DNA of 64,000 bases from CAMBRQ01 sp945870325 (GCF_050313795.1 NZ_JBNPMC010000010.1:1-64000), one strand, 5' to 3'. Counted from the first letter of the stretch, positions 40,998 through 49,863 are shown. Notes: a model not told the origin generated them from the letters alone. Made by a program: numbers and translations.

Positions 40998-41936
40998 TTA
41001 TACAAATGCTTTTACTTTCTCATAGATACTGTCTGCATCTAATCCGTATTTCTTAATCAACTGTACTGCCGGGCCTGACTCGCCAAATACGTCGTTCACA
41101 CCAATCTTCAGTACTTTAGCAGGTGCTTTCTCTGCAACCACATCGCATACAGCACTTCCAAGTCCACCGATTACGGAGTGCTCTTCTACCGTTACGATCT
41201 TGCCCGTCTTAGCCGCTGCTGCGATGATTGCTTCCTCATCCAGTGGCTTGATAGTATGAATATTAATTACTTCTGCACTGATTCCATCTGCTGCCAGTTT
41301 CTCTGCTGCTGCCAGGGACTCAGATACCGGAAGACCGGTTGCGATAATCGCAACGTCCGTTCCTTCACGCAGAGTGATTGCCTTGCCAAGTTCGAACTTA
41401 TAATCTTCGTTATCGTTAATCACCGGAACTGCAAGCCTTCCAAAACGAAGGTACACAGGTCCTACATGTTCATAAGCTGCCTTTACTGCCGCTTTTGCCT
41501 CTACATCATCAGAAGGATTGATAACAACCATTCCCGGGATGGTTCTCATCAGGGCAATATCTTCATTACACTGATGGGTCGCTCCATCTTCTCCTACAGA
41601 GATTCCGGCATGTGTTGCGCCAATCTTAACATTCAATTTCGGGTATCCGATGGAGTTACGTACCTGCTCGAATGCACGTCCCGCTGCGAACATTGCAAAT
41701 GAACTTGCGAATGGTACTTTTCCTGTTGTCGCGATTCCTGCTGCAACACTCATCATATTGCCCTCTGCAATTCCGCAGTCAATATGACGTTCCGGAAATG
41801 CCTTTTTGAATATGCCTGTCTTCGTAGCCCCTGCCAGGTCTGCATCCAGTACTACTACATCTTCATGTTCTTTGCCCAACTCAGCCAAAGCATTACCGTA
41901 GCTTTCTCTTGTTGCGATCTTCTTTACTTCTGACAT
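40998..41936 (-). CDS. transketolase, C-terminal subunit
   Basis: 312 residues: pyrimidine-binding domain plus C-terminal domain of a split transketolase. Conserved parts: VVLDADLAGATKTGIFKKAF, ERHIDCGIAEGNMMSVAAGI, SVGEDGATHQCNEDIALMRT, VEEHSVIGGLGSAV. Moves two-carbon units in the non-oxidative pentose phosphate pathway with the N-terminal subunit, whose gene overlaps it by 13 nt. Confidence 0.94.
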   Translation of the reverse strand: MSEVKKIATRESYGNALAELGKEHEDVVVLDADLAGATKTGIFKKAFPERHIDCGIAEGNMMSVAAGIATTGKVPFASSFAMFAAGRAFEQVRNSIGYPKLNVKIGATHAGISVGEDGATHQCNEDIALMRTIPGMVVINPSDDVEAKAAVKAAYEHVGPVYLRFGRLAVPVINDNEDYKFELGKAITLREGTDVAIIATGLPVSESLAAAEKLAADGISAEVINIHTIKPLDEEAIIAAAAKTGKIVTVEEHSVIGGLGSAVCDVVAEKAPAKVLKIGVNDVFGESGPAVQLIKKYGLDADSIYEKVKAFV

Positions 41937-42760
41937 AATGCTTCACCTACTTTCTCTAAATCTGCCATTGCTACTGCATACTGATCATCATTTGGAGCCA
42001 CTCCATGCCAGGAAGCCTGATTCTCCATGAAGGAAACACCTTTGCCCTTTACAGTCTTAGCAATGATTGCTGTCGGCTGTCCCTTAGTCTCTTTTGCCTC
42101 TTTGAATGCAGCATCGATCTGATCGAAATCATTTCCATCAATATTGATTACATGGAAATTAAATGCTTCAAACTTCTGATCGATTGGATATGGAGAGTTG
42201 ACTTCATCGATTGCTCCATCGATCTGAAGGTTGTTGTTATCTACAATTACAACGAGATTGTCCAGTTTTCTGTGTGCTGCCAGCATGGATGCCTCCCATA
42301 CCTGACCTTCCTGGATCTCGCCGTCGCCAAGCAGGGTATATACTCTGTAGTCGTCGCCAGATAATTTGGCTGAGATTGCCATACCCACTGCTGCTGAGAT
42401 TCCCTGTCCGAGAGAACCACTTGACATATCTACGCCTGGGATATGCTTCATATCCGGATGTCCCTGCAGATAAGAACCTACTTTACGAAGTGTGGTAAGG
42501 TCTTCTACCGGGAAGAATCCTCTATGTGCCAGTGTAGAGTAGTATCCTGGTGCTGTATGCCCCTTGGATAATACAAAACGGTCGCGGTCTGCTTTCTTCG
42601 GATCTGCCGGATCGATATTCATCTCTTCGAAAAACAGATATGTGTAGATGTCTGCTGCGGACAGAGAACCGCCCGGATGTCCGGATTTGGCGCTGTGTAC
42701 CGCAGTAACGATGCCCTTGCGGACCTCATTTGCTGTCTTCATTAACTCCAATTTGTTCAT
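41924..42760 (-). CDS. transketolase, N-terminal subunit
   Basis: 278 residues: ThDP-binding half. HSAKSGHPGGSLSAADIYTY, LSKGHTAPGYYSTLAHRGFF, GSLGQGISAAVGMAIS and LLGDGEIQEGQVWEA (ThDP/Mg motif GDG..), with NNNLQID closing it. Lies between transaldolase and the C-terminal half, so the operon supplies interconversion of pentose and hexose phosphates. Confidence 0.94.
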   Translation of the reverse strand: MNKLELMKTANEVRKGIVTAVHSAKSGHPGGSLSAADIYTYLFFEEMNIDPADPKKADRDRFVLSKGHTAPGYYSTLAHRGFFPVEDLTTLRKVGSYLQGHPDMKHIPGVDMSSGSLGQGISAAVGMAISAKLSGDDYRVYTLLGDGEIQEGQVWEASMLAAHRKLDNLVVIVDNNNLQIDGAIDEVNSPYPIDQKFEAFNFHVINIDGNDFDQIDAAFKEAKETKGQPTAIIAKTVKGKGVSFMENQASWHGVAPNDDQYAVAMADLEKVGEALCQK

Positions 42761-42783
42761 GATGTTCCTCCTAATCTATGATT

Positions 42784-43437
42784 TTACTCGCCGAACACTG
42801 CCTTGTAGTCTGCCTGGAATTTTGCGATTCCTGCGTCTGTTAATGGATGCTTTGTCATCTGCTCGATTACAGAATATGGAACTGTTGCGATATCAGCACC
42901 TGCTAATGCGCAGTCTGTTACGTGCATTGGGTGACGTACGCTTGCTGCGATGATCTGTGTTGTGATGCCTGCTGTCTTGAAGATCTCTGCAATCTCTGCG
43001 ATCAGGTCTGTACCTCTTACGGAGATATCGTCCAGACGACCCAGGAATGGAGATACGTAAGTAGCGCCTGCTCTTGCTGCTAATAATGCCTGGTTCGCTG
43101 TGAAGATTAGTGTTACGTTTGTCTTGATTCCTTCAGCAGTTAACTGCTTGCATGCTTTTAAGCCTTCTACTGTCATTGGGATCTTTACTACCATATTCGG
43201 GTGGATCTTAGCAATCTCTCTTCCTTCTGCGATCATGCCTTCTGCATCAACAGTTGTTGCTTTCACTTCTCCGCTGATTGGTCCGTCTACGATAGATGCG
43301 ATCTCTGCGATAACTTCTTCAAATACTCTTCCTTCTTTTGCGATCAGAGATGGGTTGGTTGTTACTCCGCAGATGACCCCCATGTCATTTGCTTTCTTAA
43401 TGTCTTCTACTTTGGCTGTGTCGATGAAAAATCTCAT
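42784..43437 (-). CDS. transaldolase / fructose-6-phosphate aldolase family
   Basis: 217 residues from ATG 43435-43437 (AAAAGGAGG upstream). MRFFIDTAKVEDIKKANDMG, GVTTNPSLIAKEGR, VVKIPMTVEGLKAC with the Schiff-base Lys, and ISVRGTDLI are typical of the short TalB/FSA-like class. Whether it is a transaldolase or a fructose-6-phosphate aldolase cannot be told from sequence alone. With transketolase in one operon, transaldolase is more likely. Confidence 0.9.
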   Translation of the reverse strand: MRFFIDTAKVEDIKKANDMGVICGVTTNPSLIAKEGRVFEEVIAEIASIVDGPISGEVKATTVDAEGMIAEGREIAKIHPNMVVKIPMTVEGLKACKQLTAEGIKTNVTLIFTANQALLAARAGATYVSPFLGRLDDISVRGTDLIAEIAEIFKTAGITTQIIAASVRHPMHVTDCALAGADIATVPYSVIEQMTKHPLTDAGIAKFQADYKAVFGE

Positions 43438-43458
43438 TTTTCTTCCTCCTTTTGATTC

Positions 43459-43474
43459 GGTGAACCGATTCACC
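43459..43474 (-). promoter_or_regulatory. LacI-type operator
   Basis: GGTGAACCGATTCACC: 6-bp arms GGTGAA/TTCACC around a CG-centred core, the LacI-family operator layout (TGAA..CG..TTCA). It sits between the promoter at 43499-43528 and the transaldolase start. The LacI protein at 43698-44813 is the probable ligand. Confidence 0.72.
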
Positions 43475-43498
43475 TTGCGCTGTTTGCTTCATGATTGG

Positions 43499-43528
43499 AT
43501 TATAACTTATAGGGGGAAGGTTGGTCAA
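43499..43528 (-). promoter_or_regulatory. promoter of the transaldolase-transketolase operon
   Basis: TTGACC (43523-43528), 18 nt, TATAAT (43499-43504). The operator lies about 20-40 nt downstream of the -10, so a bound repressor would block elongation or clearance. The 140 bp above it up to the lacI stop are AT-rich without a gene. Confidence 0.78.
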
Positions 43529-43697
43529 TAGCGCCTGATTTTTATTAATAATTTCTTTTGTTAATAATTCTATTTTATCAACACAAGATTGTTATATTTT
43601 TTTCAAATTTTAATTGACTATTTTTTTATCGCCGTGTTTTAGACGTTTCTGTATTTCTCAGAATTCATTTTTATTAATAATAATTTTAAGAAATACA

Positions 43698-44813
43698 TTA
43701 ATTTTTATTTTTTATTCCTCTTTTTCTTGGCTCTTTGGCATAAGATGTTGTTCCTCTTATAATGAGTTTCGGCTCATATTCTACATGATATGTGCTGATT
43801 GGCTCGATCTCAGAATATGGTGTATGGTGGGACGCTATTTTCTTCATAATAATGTCACATGCATCTCTGCCTTTAAAGATGACAAAGTGCTCTATCGTCG
43901 TAAGATCCACCTTGTGCATCCGAGCAAATAAGGTGTTGTCGCATCCCATAACGGACATCTCTGACGGCACTTTAATCTTTGCTTCATGAAGTGCATCCAG
44001 AATGCCGAATGCGATCATATCATTCAAGCCTACAATTGCGGTGATATTTTTCTCTTCCTGCAATAATTCACGCGTCAGGTCGTATCCGATCTTATATTCG
44101 GAATCTATATTGGCAATATCCAGATCTATCTCTTCTTTCGCCGCCTTAATCACTACCTGATCTTTCATCCCTACTTTTTCATACTCTTTTAAGAAGCCTT
44201 CCACTCTCTTAGAACGCTGCTTCTGGCGTGCAGTAAGAGGCGGTGCTATATATGCCACTTTACGGTGACCCAGTTCCAGTAGATGGCGCGCCATGATCCT
44301 GCCGAGTTTGGAATTATCCAATTCCACCGCGTCTACATCCATCTTCTCATTCTGGTTATTAATAATCGCCACCGGTATCTTCTGCGACAGTTCCTGCACC
44401 AGATCCATAAAGCAGTGGCTGGGATTGCAGGTATAGATAATGCCCAGAGGTTTCAGTTCCCACATCATCTTGAGATAGCGCTCCTCCATCTTCAAGTCCC
44501 TTTGCGTATTGCAGACGAACAGACCGAAGCCTTGCTCCTTGGCGCGGGATTCAATTCCCTGCAGCAGCATGACATAATATGGATTCGTCAGGTTCGAGCA
44601 GAACACTACCAATAGTTTCTCTTTTTTCGAGCCTTTCCTGGTCTTGCGCCTGGGCGGAACGTAGCCTAAATCTTTCGCTGCTTTTTCCACTTTCTCTATG
44701 GTATCTTTGGAAAAGGAGACGTTGTACTTCTTATTCAGGATCATGGAGACAGTTGATTGGGAGACACCGGCTGCTCTCGCAATATCTGTAGATGTAATTT
44801 TCTTCTTTTTCAT
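43698..44813 (-). CDS. LacI-family transcriptional regulator
   Basis: 371 residues, slightly long for the family. HTH TDIARAAGVSQSTVSMILNK (about 9-28) with the hinge helix region, then the periplasmic-binding-like core (LLVVFCSNLTNPYYVMLLQG.. IIYTCNPSHCF.. VELDNSKLGRIMARHLLELG.. AIVGLNDMIAFGILDAL.. SVMGCDNTLFARM). A basic C-terminal tail (KEPRKRGIKNKN) is extra. It likely controls the downstream pentose phosphate operon in response to a sugar or sugar phosphate not identified here. Confidence 0.92.
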   Translation of the reverse strand: MKKKKITSTDIARAAGVSQSTVSMILNKKYNVSFSKDTIEKVEKAAKDLGYVPPRRKTRKGSKKEKLLVVFCSNLTNPYYVMLLQGIESRAKEQGFGLFVCNTQRDLKMEERYLKMMWELKPLGIIYTCNPSHCFMDLVQELSQKIPVAIINNQNEKMDVDAVELDNSKLGRIMARHLLELGHRKVAYIAPPLTARQKQRSKRVEGFLKEYEKVGMKDQVVIKAAKEEIDLDIANIDSEYKIGYDLTRELLQEEKNITAIVGLNDMIAFGILDALHEAKIKVPSEMSVMGCDNTLFARMHKVDLTTIEHFVIFKGRDACDIIMKKIASHHTPYSEIEPISTYHVEYEPKLIIRGTTSYAKEPRKRGIKNKN

Positions 44814-44828
44814 TTTATATTTACCTCA

Positions 44829-44909
44829 ATTGGGGACAGGGCAAATTCAAAAAGGGACACGGCTATTTCAATTGGGGACGGGGGAAATTGCAAAAACCCC
44901 CGTCCCCAA
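44829..44909. repeat. REP-like GGGGACGGGGG palindromic repeat, copy A
   Basis: Between the lacI start and recR stop. The core pairs GGGGACGGGGG with CCCCCGTCCCC around a 12-nt loop and is followed by a second half with GGGACAGGG and GGGACACGG. It aligns over about 80 bp in reverse orientation with 63500-63582. Directly after the recR stop, so it may also act as terminator. Confidence 0.78.
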
Positions 44910-44910
44910 T

Positions 44911-45507
44911 TTATAACTGTGTACGACCTTCGAGCGCCCGAAGCAATGTTACTTCATCTATATACTCCAGATCCCCTCCCACAGGAACTCCGCTGGCAAT
45001 TCTGCTGACTTTAATTCCCGTAGGCTTAATCAATTTGCTGATATACATTGCAGTGGTCTCTCCCTCGAGACTTGAGTTGGTCGCAATGATCACTTCATCC
45101 ACATCTCCTTGCAGACGTTCGATCAACTCCTTTAGCTTAATGTCTTCCGGTCCGATGCCAAGCATCGGGGAGATCGCCCCGTGGAGTACGTGGTATACAC
45201 CACCATATTTCCCGGTCTTCTCGTATGCTGCCAAGTCTCTCGTATTCTCTACCACCATGATGGTCTTGTGATCCCGGTTCTCATTTCTGCAGATCGGGCA
45301 CAGTTCCTGGTCCGTAAGGGTATAGCATTCGGAGCAATATCTAACATTCTCTTTGGCTTCTACCATCGTATTAGCAAGCCTTTTTACATCCTCCAAAGGC
45401 ATATGTATCAAGTGAAAAGCCAGCCTTGCCGCTGACTTTGATCCTATGCCCGGGAGGCATGATAATTCTTCAATTAATCTGCTTATCTGGTTACTGTAGT
45501 AATCCAT
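44911..45507 (-). CDS. recR: recombination protein RecR
   Basis: 198 residues. HhH near the N-terminus (ELSCLPGIGSKSAARLAFHL), four-Cys zinc finger (CSECYTLTDQELCPIC), Toprim domain (TIMVVENTRDLAAYEKTG.. EVIIATNSSLEGETTAMYIS). Acts with RecF/RecO to load RecA at gaps. Third gene of the dnaX-ybaB-recR operon, the common bacterial order. Confidence 0.96.
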   Translation of the reverse strand: MDYYSNQISRLIEELSCLPGIGSKSAARLAFHLIHMPLEDVKRLANTMVEAKENVRYCSECYTLTDQELCPICRNENRDHKTIMVVENTRDLAAYEKTGKYGGVYHVLHGAISPMLGIGPEDIKLKELIERLQGDVDEVIIATNSSLEGETTAMYISKLIKPTGIKVSRIASGVPVGGDLEYIDEVTLLRALEGRTQL

Positions 45508-45523
45508 GTATCTTAACTCCCTG

Positions 45524-45877
45524 TTAGAATAATCCAGGCATCTGGCCGCCCATTCCGCCTGTGAATTTGGACATTGCGGACGCGGATGCTTCGTCTACTT
45601 TGCCAAGCGCCTCATTGACGGCTGCCACGATCAGGTCTTCTAACATCTCAACATCATCCGGATCTACTACTTCTTCATCCAGCTTCACTTTCAGCAACTG
45701 CTTCGTTCCGGAGACCGTCACTTCTACCGCGCCGCCGCCTGCAGTTGCGCTGAACTCCTTCGTCTCCATCTCTTTTGCCTGTTCTTCCATCTGACGCTGC
45801 ATCTTCTGCGCCTGTTTCATCAGATTCGCCATATTTCCCGGCATTCCTCCGCCTGGGAATCCACCTCTTTTTGCCAT
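45524..45877 (-). CDS. YbaB/EbfC-family nucleoid-associated protein
   Basis: 117 residues. Gly-rich head (MAKRGGFPGGGMPGNMANLM), then the conserved helix QAQKMQRQMEEQAKEMETKE and the strand region VEVTVSGTKQLLKVKLDEEV. Binds DNA as a dimer. Position between dnaX and recR is classical. Confidence 0.95.
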   Translation of the reverse strand: MAKRGGFPGGGMPGNMANLMKQAQKMQRQMEEQAKEMETKEFSATAGGGAVEVTVSGTKQLLKVKLDEEVVDPDDVEMLEDLIVAAVNEALGKVDEASASAMSKFTGGMGGQMPGLF

Positions 45878-45890
45878 AATTCATATCCTC

Positions 45891-47468
45891 CTAATCTTCT
45901 ACTGTTATCTCCATATGGATCAGATCTCCAAGATTCTCAAGATCTACAAAATTATCTTCAAATCTCCGGCCTTCTTCCAACTGCCGGATCTCCGTCTCAA
46001 CCTTCTTCCCAATCTTCTCTTCAATCAGGCTTTCAATCTCTGCTTTATGCTCCGCTGCCGCCACGAAACTTGCGCTCACCTCGTCCGGGAATACAATCAG
46101 CAGACGATTCCCTTCTCCGGCGCTGAGCCTCGCTTTCTTAAGATACGTTCTAAGAAGCGGAGAAGCGTTATTTGCAATCGACCGAAAATCCTTCGCAACC
46201 GCTTTGACATCTTCATTCAGCGCTTTAGGAAGTTCCGGTTTTGGCTTCTTCTCCTTCTGCGGCTGATCTCCATTTACATAAACGATCTTTTCCCGCGCAG
46301 AGACTTCCGGAAGCCCTTCCTCTAATTGCTTCTCAATCGCACGAATGCGGTCAAGCAGCGCATCCTGGTTCGTATCCATCGCCGGCCTGCACAATTTGAT
46401 CATGGTGACCTCCAGCAGAACCCGCTTCTGGGTTGCGTATTTTAGTTGATTGGTAAGGTCTGAGAAGATTCTAATATAACGGATTAACGTGTCGTTGTCA
46501 ATCATCTGCGCCTCTTCTTTTAACTGCGCAAGATTCTCTGACGACACATCCAATACATCTTCCATATTATCTGAACTTTTCACCAGCAGAAGATTCCGGA
46601 GATACCAGGTAAAATCCGACGCCATCTGGGACAACTCCCGCCCCTGCATCACCAGTTCTTCCACCGTCTCTATCACTCTATGCACATCCATAGAGATCAA
46701 TTCCCGAAGGAGCCGGCTGAACACTTCCGTATCCACGGCTCCCAGGACTTCTAACACATGATCGTAAGTCAGTCTCTCACCGATATAGAACGCCACACAC
46801 TGATCCAGAAGACTTAGGGAATCTCGCATGGAGCCGTCCGCCATCTTCGCAATATAGCGGACCGCCTTCTCCTCCACATCCCACTGTTCTTTTTCAATCA
46901 GTTCCCGAAGCCTTGCGGAAATGGTTTCGATCGAAATCCTCTTGAAATCATACCGCTGGCACCTGCTTAAGATGGTAATCGGAATCTTATGCGCTTCCGT
47001 CGTCGCCAGAATGAATATCACGTATTCCGGCGGCTCCTCCAGTGTCTTAAGCAGTGCATTGAACGCTCCTATGGAGAGCATATGAACCTCATCTATGATA
47101 TAGACTTTATATCGCCCTTCTGTGGGACGGTATGCCACTTCTTCCCGAATCTCACGGATATTATCCACACCGTTATTCGATGCCGCATCAATCTCGATCA
47201 CATTCATGGACGCACCAGATGCAATCGCCTTACACATGGCACACTCGCCGCATGGACTTCCATCTACCGGATGTTCACAATTCACTGCTTTTGCAAATAT
47301 CTTCGCCACGGTGGTCTTCCCCGTCCCCCGCGTTCCGCAGAACAGATAGGCGTGACCGATACGCTCAGCCTTAATCTGGTTCTTTAACGTTTTTACAATG
47401 GCGTCCTGCCCTTTAACATCCTCGAATTCATCAGGACGGAACTTCCGGTATAATGCCGTATATGACAT
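45891..47468 (-). CDS. dnaX: DNA polymerase III subunit gamma/tau
   Basis: 525 residues. AAA+ clamp-loader core: Walker A CGTRGTGKTTVAKIFA, zinc Cys (CEHPVDGSPCGECAMCKAI), DEVHML and SRC motif (LSRCQRYDF). The tau tail (about 370-525) is shorter than in E. coli, usual for Firmicutes. No frameshift signal needed to explain it. Confidence 0.95.
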   Translation of the reverse strand: MSYTALYRKFRPDEFEDVKGQDAIVKTLKNQIKAERIGHAYLFCGTRGTGKTTVAKIFAKAVNCEHPVDGSPCGECAMCKAIASGASMNVIEIDAASNNGVDNIREIREEVAYRPTEGRYKVYIIDEVHMLSIGAFNALLKTLEEPPEYVIFILATTEAHKIPITILSRCQRYDFKRISIETISARLRELIEKEQWDVEEKAVRYIAKMADGSMRDSLSLLDQCVAFYIGERLTYDHVLEVLGAVDTEVFSRLLRELISMDVHRVIETVEELVMQGRELSQMASDFTWYLRNLLLVKSSDNMEDVLDVSSENLAQLKEEAQMIDNDTLIRYIRIFSDLTNQLKYATQKRVLLEVTMIKLCRPAMDTNQDALLDRIRAIEKQLEEGLPEVSAREKIVYVNGDQPQKEKKPKPELPKALNEDVKAVAKDFRSIANNASPLLRTYLKKARLSAGEGNRLLIVFPDEVSASFVAAAEHKAEIESLIEEKIGKKVETEIRQLEEGRRFEDNFVDLENLGDLIHMEITVED

Positions 47469-47495
47469 CTATTTACACTCCCTGTCTACTTCGTC

Positions 47496-48572
47496 TTATT
47501 TTACACCGAAACTGATACCTGTCAGTTCTGCTTCTTTGATAATATCAGACTTCGGATCTACGTATTTTAACTTGCCTGCTACTTCAGCCAACGGAACACG
47601 TACAATATCGTTCTTCTTAACAGCCATCATCTTTCCAAAATCGCCATCCAAAATTGCCTCTGCGGCTGCTGCACCGAGTCTTGTGGAAAGTACACGGTCA
47701 TATGGACACGGAGATCCGCCTCGCTGTGTATGTCCAGGAACTGTGATACGTACTTCCTGATCCGTCTTCTTCTGGATTCTCTCAGCCACTTCGTATGCTA
47801 CGGATGGATATTTCTTCTTTGCTGCCTTCTCTTTCAGTTCTTTCTTAGAAAGTTTCGCATCTTCTTTGGAAATCGCACCTTCTGCAACCGCAATGATCGT
47901 GAATCTCTTTCCGGCTGCTTTTCTCTTATTGATTGCCTCTGCAACCACATTGATATCATATGGAATCTCAGGAAGCAGGATGATATCAGCGCCGCCGGCA
48001 ATACCTGCATGCAGGGTTACCCAGCCAACCTTATGTCCCATAACCTCAACGATGAATACACGGCTGTGGGATGTTGCTGTTGTGTGGATCTTGTCAATCG
48101 TATCCGTAGCAATATCAACCGCACTCTGGAATCCGAATGTCATATCCGTTCCCCACAGGTCGTTATCAATTGTCTTCGGAAGAGTGATCACATTCAAACC
48201 CTCTTCTCTTAACAGGTTCGCCGTCTTATGTGTACCGTTACCGCCAAGCACTACCAGGCAGTCCAGGTTCAACTTATGATACGTATGCTTCATCGCCTCA
48301 ACCTTGTCCAGACCATTCTCATCCGGCACTCTCATCAACTTGAACGGCTGTCTGGAAGTTCCGAGGATTGTTCCTCCTACCGTCAGGATTCCTGAGAAAT
48401 CTCTGGAAGTCAGCATCTTGAAGTTCGAATAGATCAATCCCTTATATCCTTCCTGGAATCCGTAGATCTCTACATCATCTCTCTTAGAACAAATCCCCTT
48501 TACAACACCACGCATCGCTGCATTTAGTGCCTGACAGTCTCCTCCGCTTGTAAGCATTCCTATTCTTAACAT
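47496..48572 (-). CDS. 6-phosphofructokinase, group III-like
   Basis: 358 residues. PKTIDNDLWGTD supplies the catalytic Asp pair and the Lys at the 124 position seen in group III and PPi-type enzymes. GGNGTHKTAN replaces GGDGS. The Gly at the 104 position favours ATP, whereas PPi enzymes carry Asp there; the Asn for the Asp before it is unusual. So ATP is the likelier donor but not certain. Converts fructose 6-phosphate to the 1,6-bisphosphate. Confidence 0.9.
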   Translation of the reverse strand: MLRIGMLTSGGDCQALNAAMRGVVKGICSKRDDVEIYGFQEGYKGLIYSNFKMLTSRDFSGILTVGGTILGTSRQPFKLMRVPDENGLDKVEAMKHTYHKLNLDCLVVLGGNGTHKTANLLREEGLNVITLPKTIDNDLWGTDMTFGFQSAVDIATDTIDKIHTTATSHSRVFIVEVMGHKVGWVTLHAGIAGGADIILLPEIPYDINVVAEAINKRKAAGKRFTIIAVAEGAISKEDAKLSKKELKEKAAKKKYPSVAYEVAERIQKKTDQEVRITVPGHTQRGGSPCPYDRVLSTRLGAAAAEAILDGDFGKMMAVKKNDIVRVPLAEVAGKLKYVDPKSDIIKEAELTGISFGVK

Positions 48573-48653
48573 ACGCTACTCCTTTCTTTTTCACATCTTT
48601 TTCGTACATTATGATTGGGTGTGATGTCTTTTGGCAACACACAATATAATGAA

Positions 48654-48682
48654 ATTATACCCCATTTTTTATTATCATACAA
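48654..48682 (-). promoter_or_regulatory. pfk promoter
   Basis: TTGTAT (48677-48682), 17 nt, TATAAT (48654-48659) on the minus strand, about 80 nt before the pfk start. The stretch 48573-48653 holds only its leader. Confidence 0.7.
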
Positions 48683-48738
48683 TAGTTTGGGGTGGGGGAA
48701 TTTGAAATGCTGGAATTCGGTTGCTGGTCAGTGGACGC

Positions 48739-48916
48739 AGTTCTGAGATCCGGCATATACCACGCAAACGGTGCAACATTCCGGTGAACTAACTACTAAC
48801 TACGACTAAGACGTTCAGGAAAGCCTTCACGTCTAAGTCTTCGTAAGTAGTGGATTTCACCTCCATTAAAAGCGCGCCTGAATTGTTTGCTTAGATATAT
48901 GCCGGATCTCAGAACT
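48739..48916 (-). ncRNA. structured repeat element, copy 1
   Basis: 178 bp, matched by copy 2 at 51060-51237 (plus strand). The ends pair perfectly over 21 bp (AGTTCTGAGATCCGGCATATA with its complement). An inner hairpin GACTTAGACGT / ACGTCTTAGTC has one T-T mismatch. Compared with copy 2, both helices differ by double, pairing-preserving changes, while single-stranded blocks such as CTAAGCAAACAATTCAGG and GTTCACCG are kept. CTGCGTCCACTG follows both copies. It contains a 25-codon ORF. A structured RNA or hairpin DNA element; no named family recognised. Fills most of the 464-bp gap between pfk and map. Confidence 0.8.
48789..48866 (-). CDS. 25-residue ORF in structured element, copy 1
   Basis: Begins MEVKSTTYEDLDVKAFLN and ends VVVSS. 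Same length, start and stop as the ORF in copy 2. In the KAFL segment, which lies in the hairpin loop, all three base differences are synonymous. The ORF may be a real peptide or just a by-product of a conserved RNA. GGCGCG, a poor ribosome binding site, precedes it. Confidence 0.4.
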   Translation of the reverse strand: MEVKSTTYEDLDVKAFLNVLVVVSS

Positions 48917-48991
48917 GCTGTGTGCACTAGTCAGCGACTGAATCCCACCCTAACGAAATCCCCCGAAAATAGTCCCACTTGACAGGGGTGT

Positions 48992-48997
48992 TATAAT
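48992..48997 (+). promoter_or_regulatory. extended -10 promoter of map
   Basis: TGTTATAAT (48989-48997) is a TGN extended -10 hexamer 40 nt before the map start, with TAGTCC as a poor -35 16 nt above. Confidence 0.5.
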
Positions 48998-49036
48998 GAA
49001 GATTGAAGGTATTAACATAGAAAGCAGGTAAATGTT

Positions 49037-49846
49037 GTGGATAAGTTAGATATAAGATTGTGGTCTTTGGCGGCGAAGGGGCAGATTGTTCCTGACCGTT
49101 CCTTATTGAAGACACTGGAGCAGATTGAAGCTATTAAGAAAAGTGCCGCGCTGAACACCGCGGTTTTGGATCATGTGGCTGCTCATATTCATGCAGGTAT
49201 GAGTACGGCTGAGATTGACCGTTTGGTTTATGATTTTACAACGGAGCATGGCGGGATTCCGGCGCCGCTTAATTATGAAGGATTCCCGAAGAGTGTATGT
49301 ACTTCTATTAACAATGTAATCTGTCATGGAATCCCGGATGAGAACGAGATTCTGGAAGAGGGGGATATCATTAACGTCGATGTGTCGACCATTTTGGACG
49401 GATATTTCTCTGATGCTTCCCGTATGTTTACCATTGGGGACATCTCTCCTGAGGCAGAGAAGATTGTACGGGTCACTAAGGAGTGTGTGGAACTCGGGCT
49501 GAAAGCCGCAAAACCTTGGGGACACCTTGGAGATATCGCCTATGCGATCAATTCCCATGCCCAGGCAAATGGCTATTCTGTCGTAGAAGAAATCGGCGGT
49601 CACGGAATCGGTCTTGAGTTCCATGAGGAGCCTTTCGTCAGTTATGTAACACCAAAGGGCAGCGAGATGGTTCTGGTTCCGGGGATGATGTTCACCATCG
49701 AGCCGATGATCAACGAAGGAAGCCCAGACTTCTTCATAGACGAAGACAACGGCTGGACCGTATATACCATCGACGACGGTCTCTCTGCTCAGATTGAATA
49801 TATGGTACTGATTACCGAGACAGGCGTAGAAGTTCTAACCAGATAA
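49037..49846 (+). CDS. map: methionine aminopeptidase, type I
   Basis: 269 residues, GTG start with AGCAGG upstream. Metal ligands of the pita-bread fold: two Asp in INVDVSTILDGYFSDASRMF, His in GGHGIGLEFHEEP, Glu in MFTIEPMI and Glu in AQIEYMVLITE. A short N-terminal extension (about 1-25) precedes the core. Removes the initiator Met from nascent proteins. The only host gene on the plus strand in this window. Confidence 0.93.
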   Translation: MDKLDIRLWSLAAKGQIVPDRSLLKTLEQIEAIKKSAALNTAVLDHVAAHIHAGMSTAEIDRLVYDFTTEHGGIPAPLNYEGFPKSVCTSINNVICHGIPDENEILEEGDIINVDVSTILDGYFSDASRMFTIGDISPEAEKIVRVTKECVELGLKAAKPWGHLGDIAYAINSHAQANGYSVVEEIGGHGIGLEFHEEPFVSYVTPKGSEMVLVPGMMFTIEPMINEGSPDFFIDEDNGWTVYTIDDGLSAQIEYMVLITETGVEVLTR

Positions 49847-49863
49847 TTGTCCGCCAAATGTAT

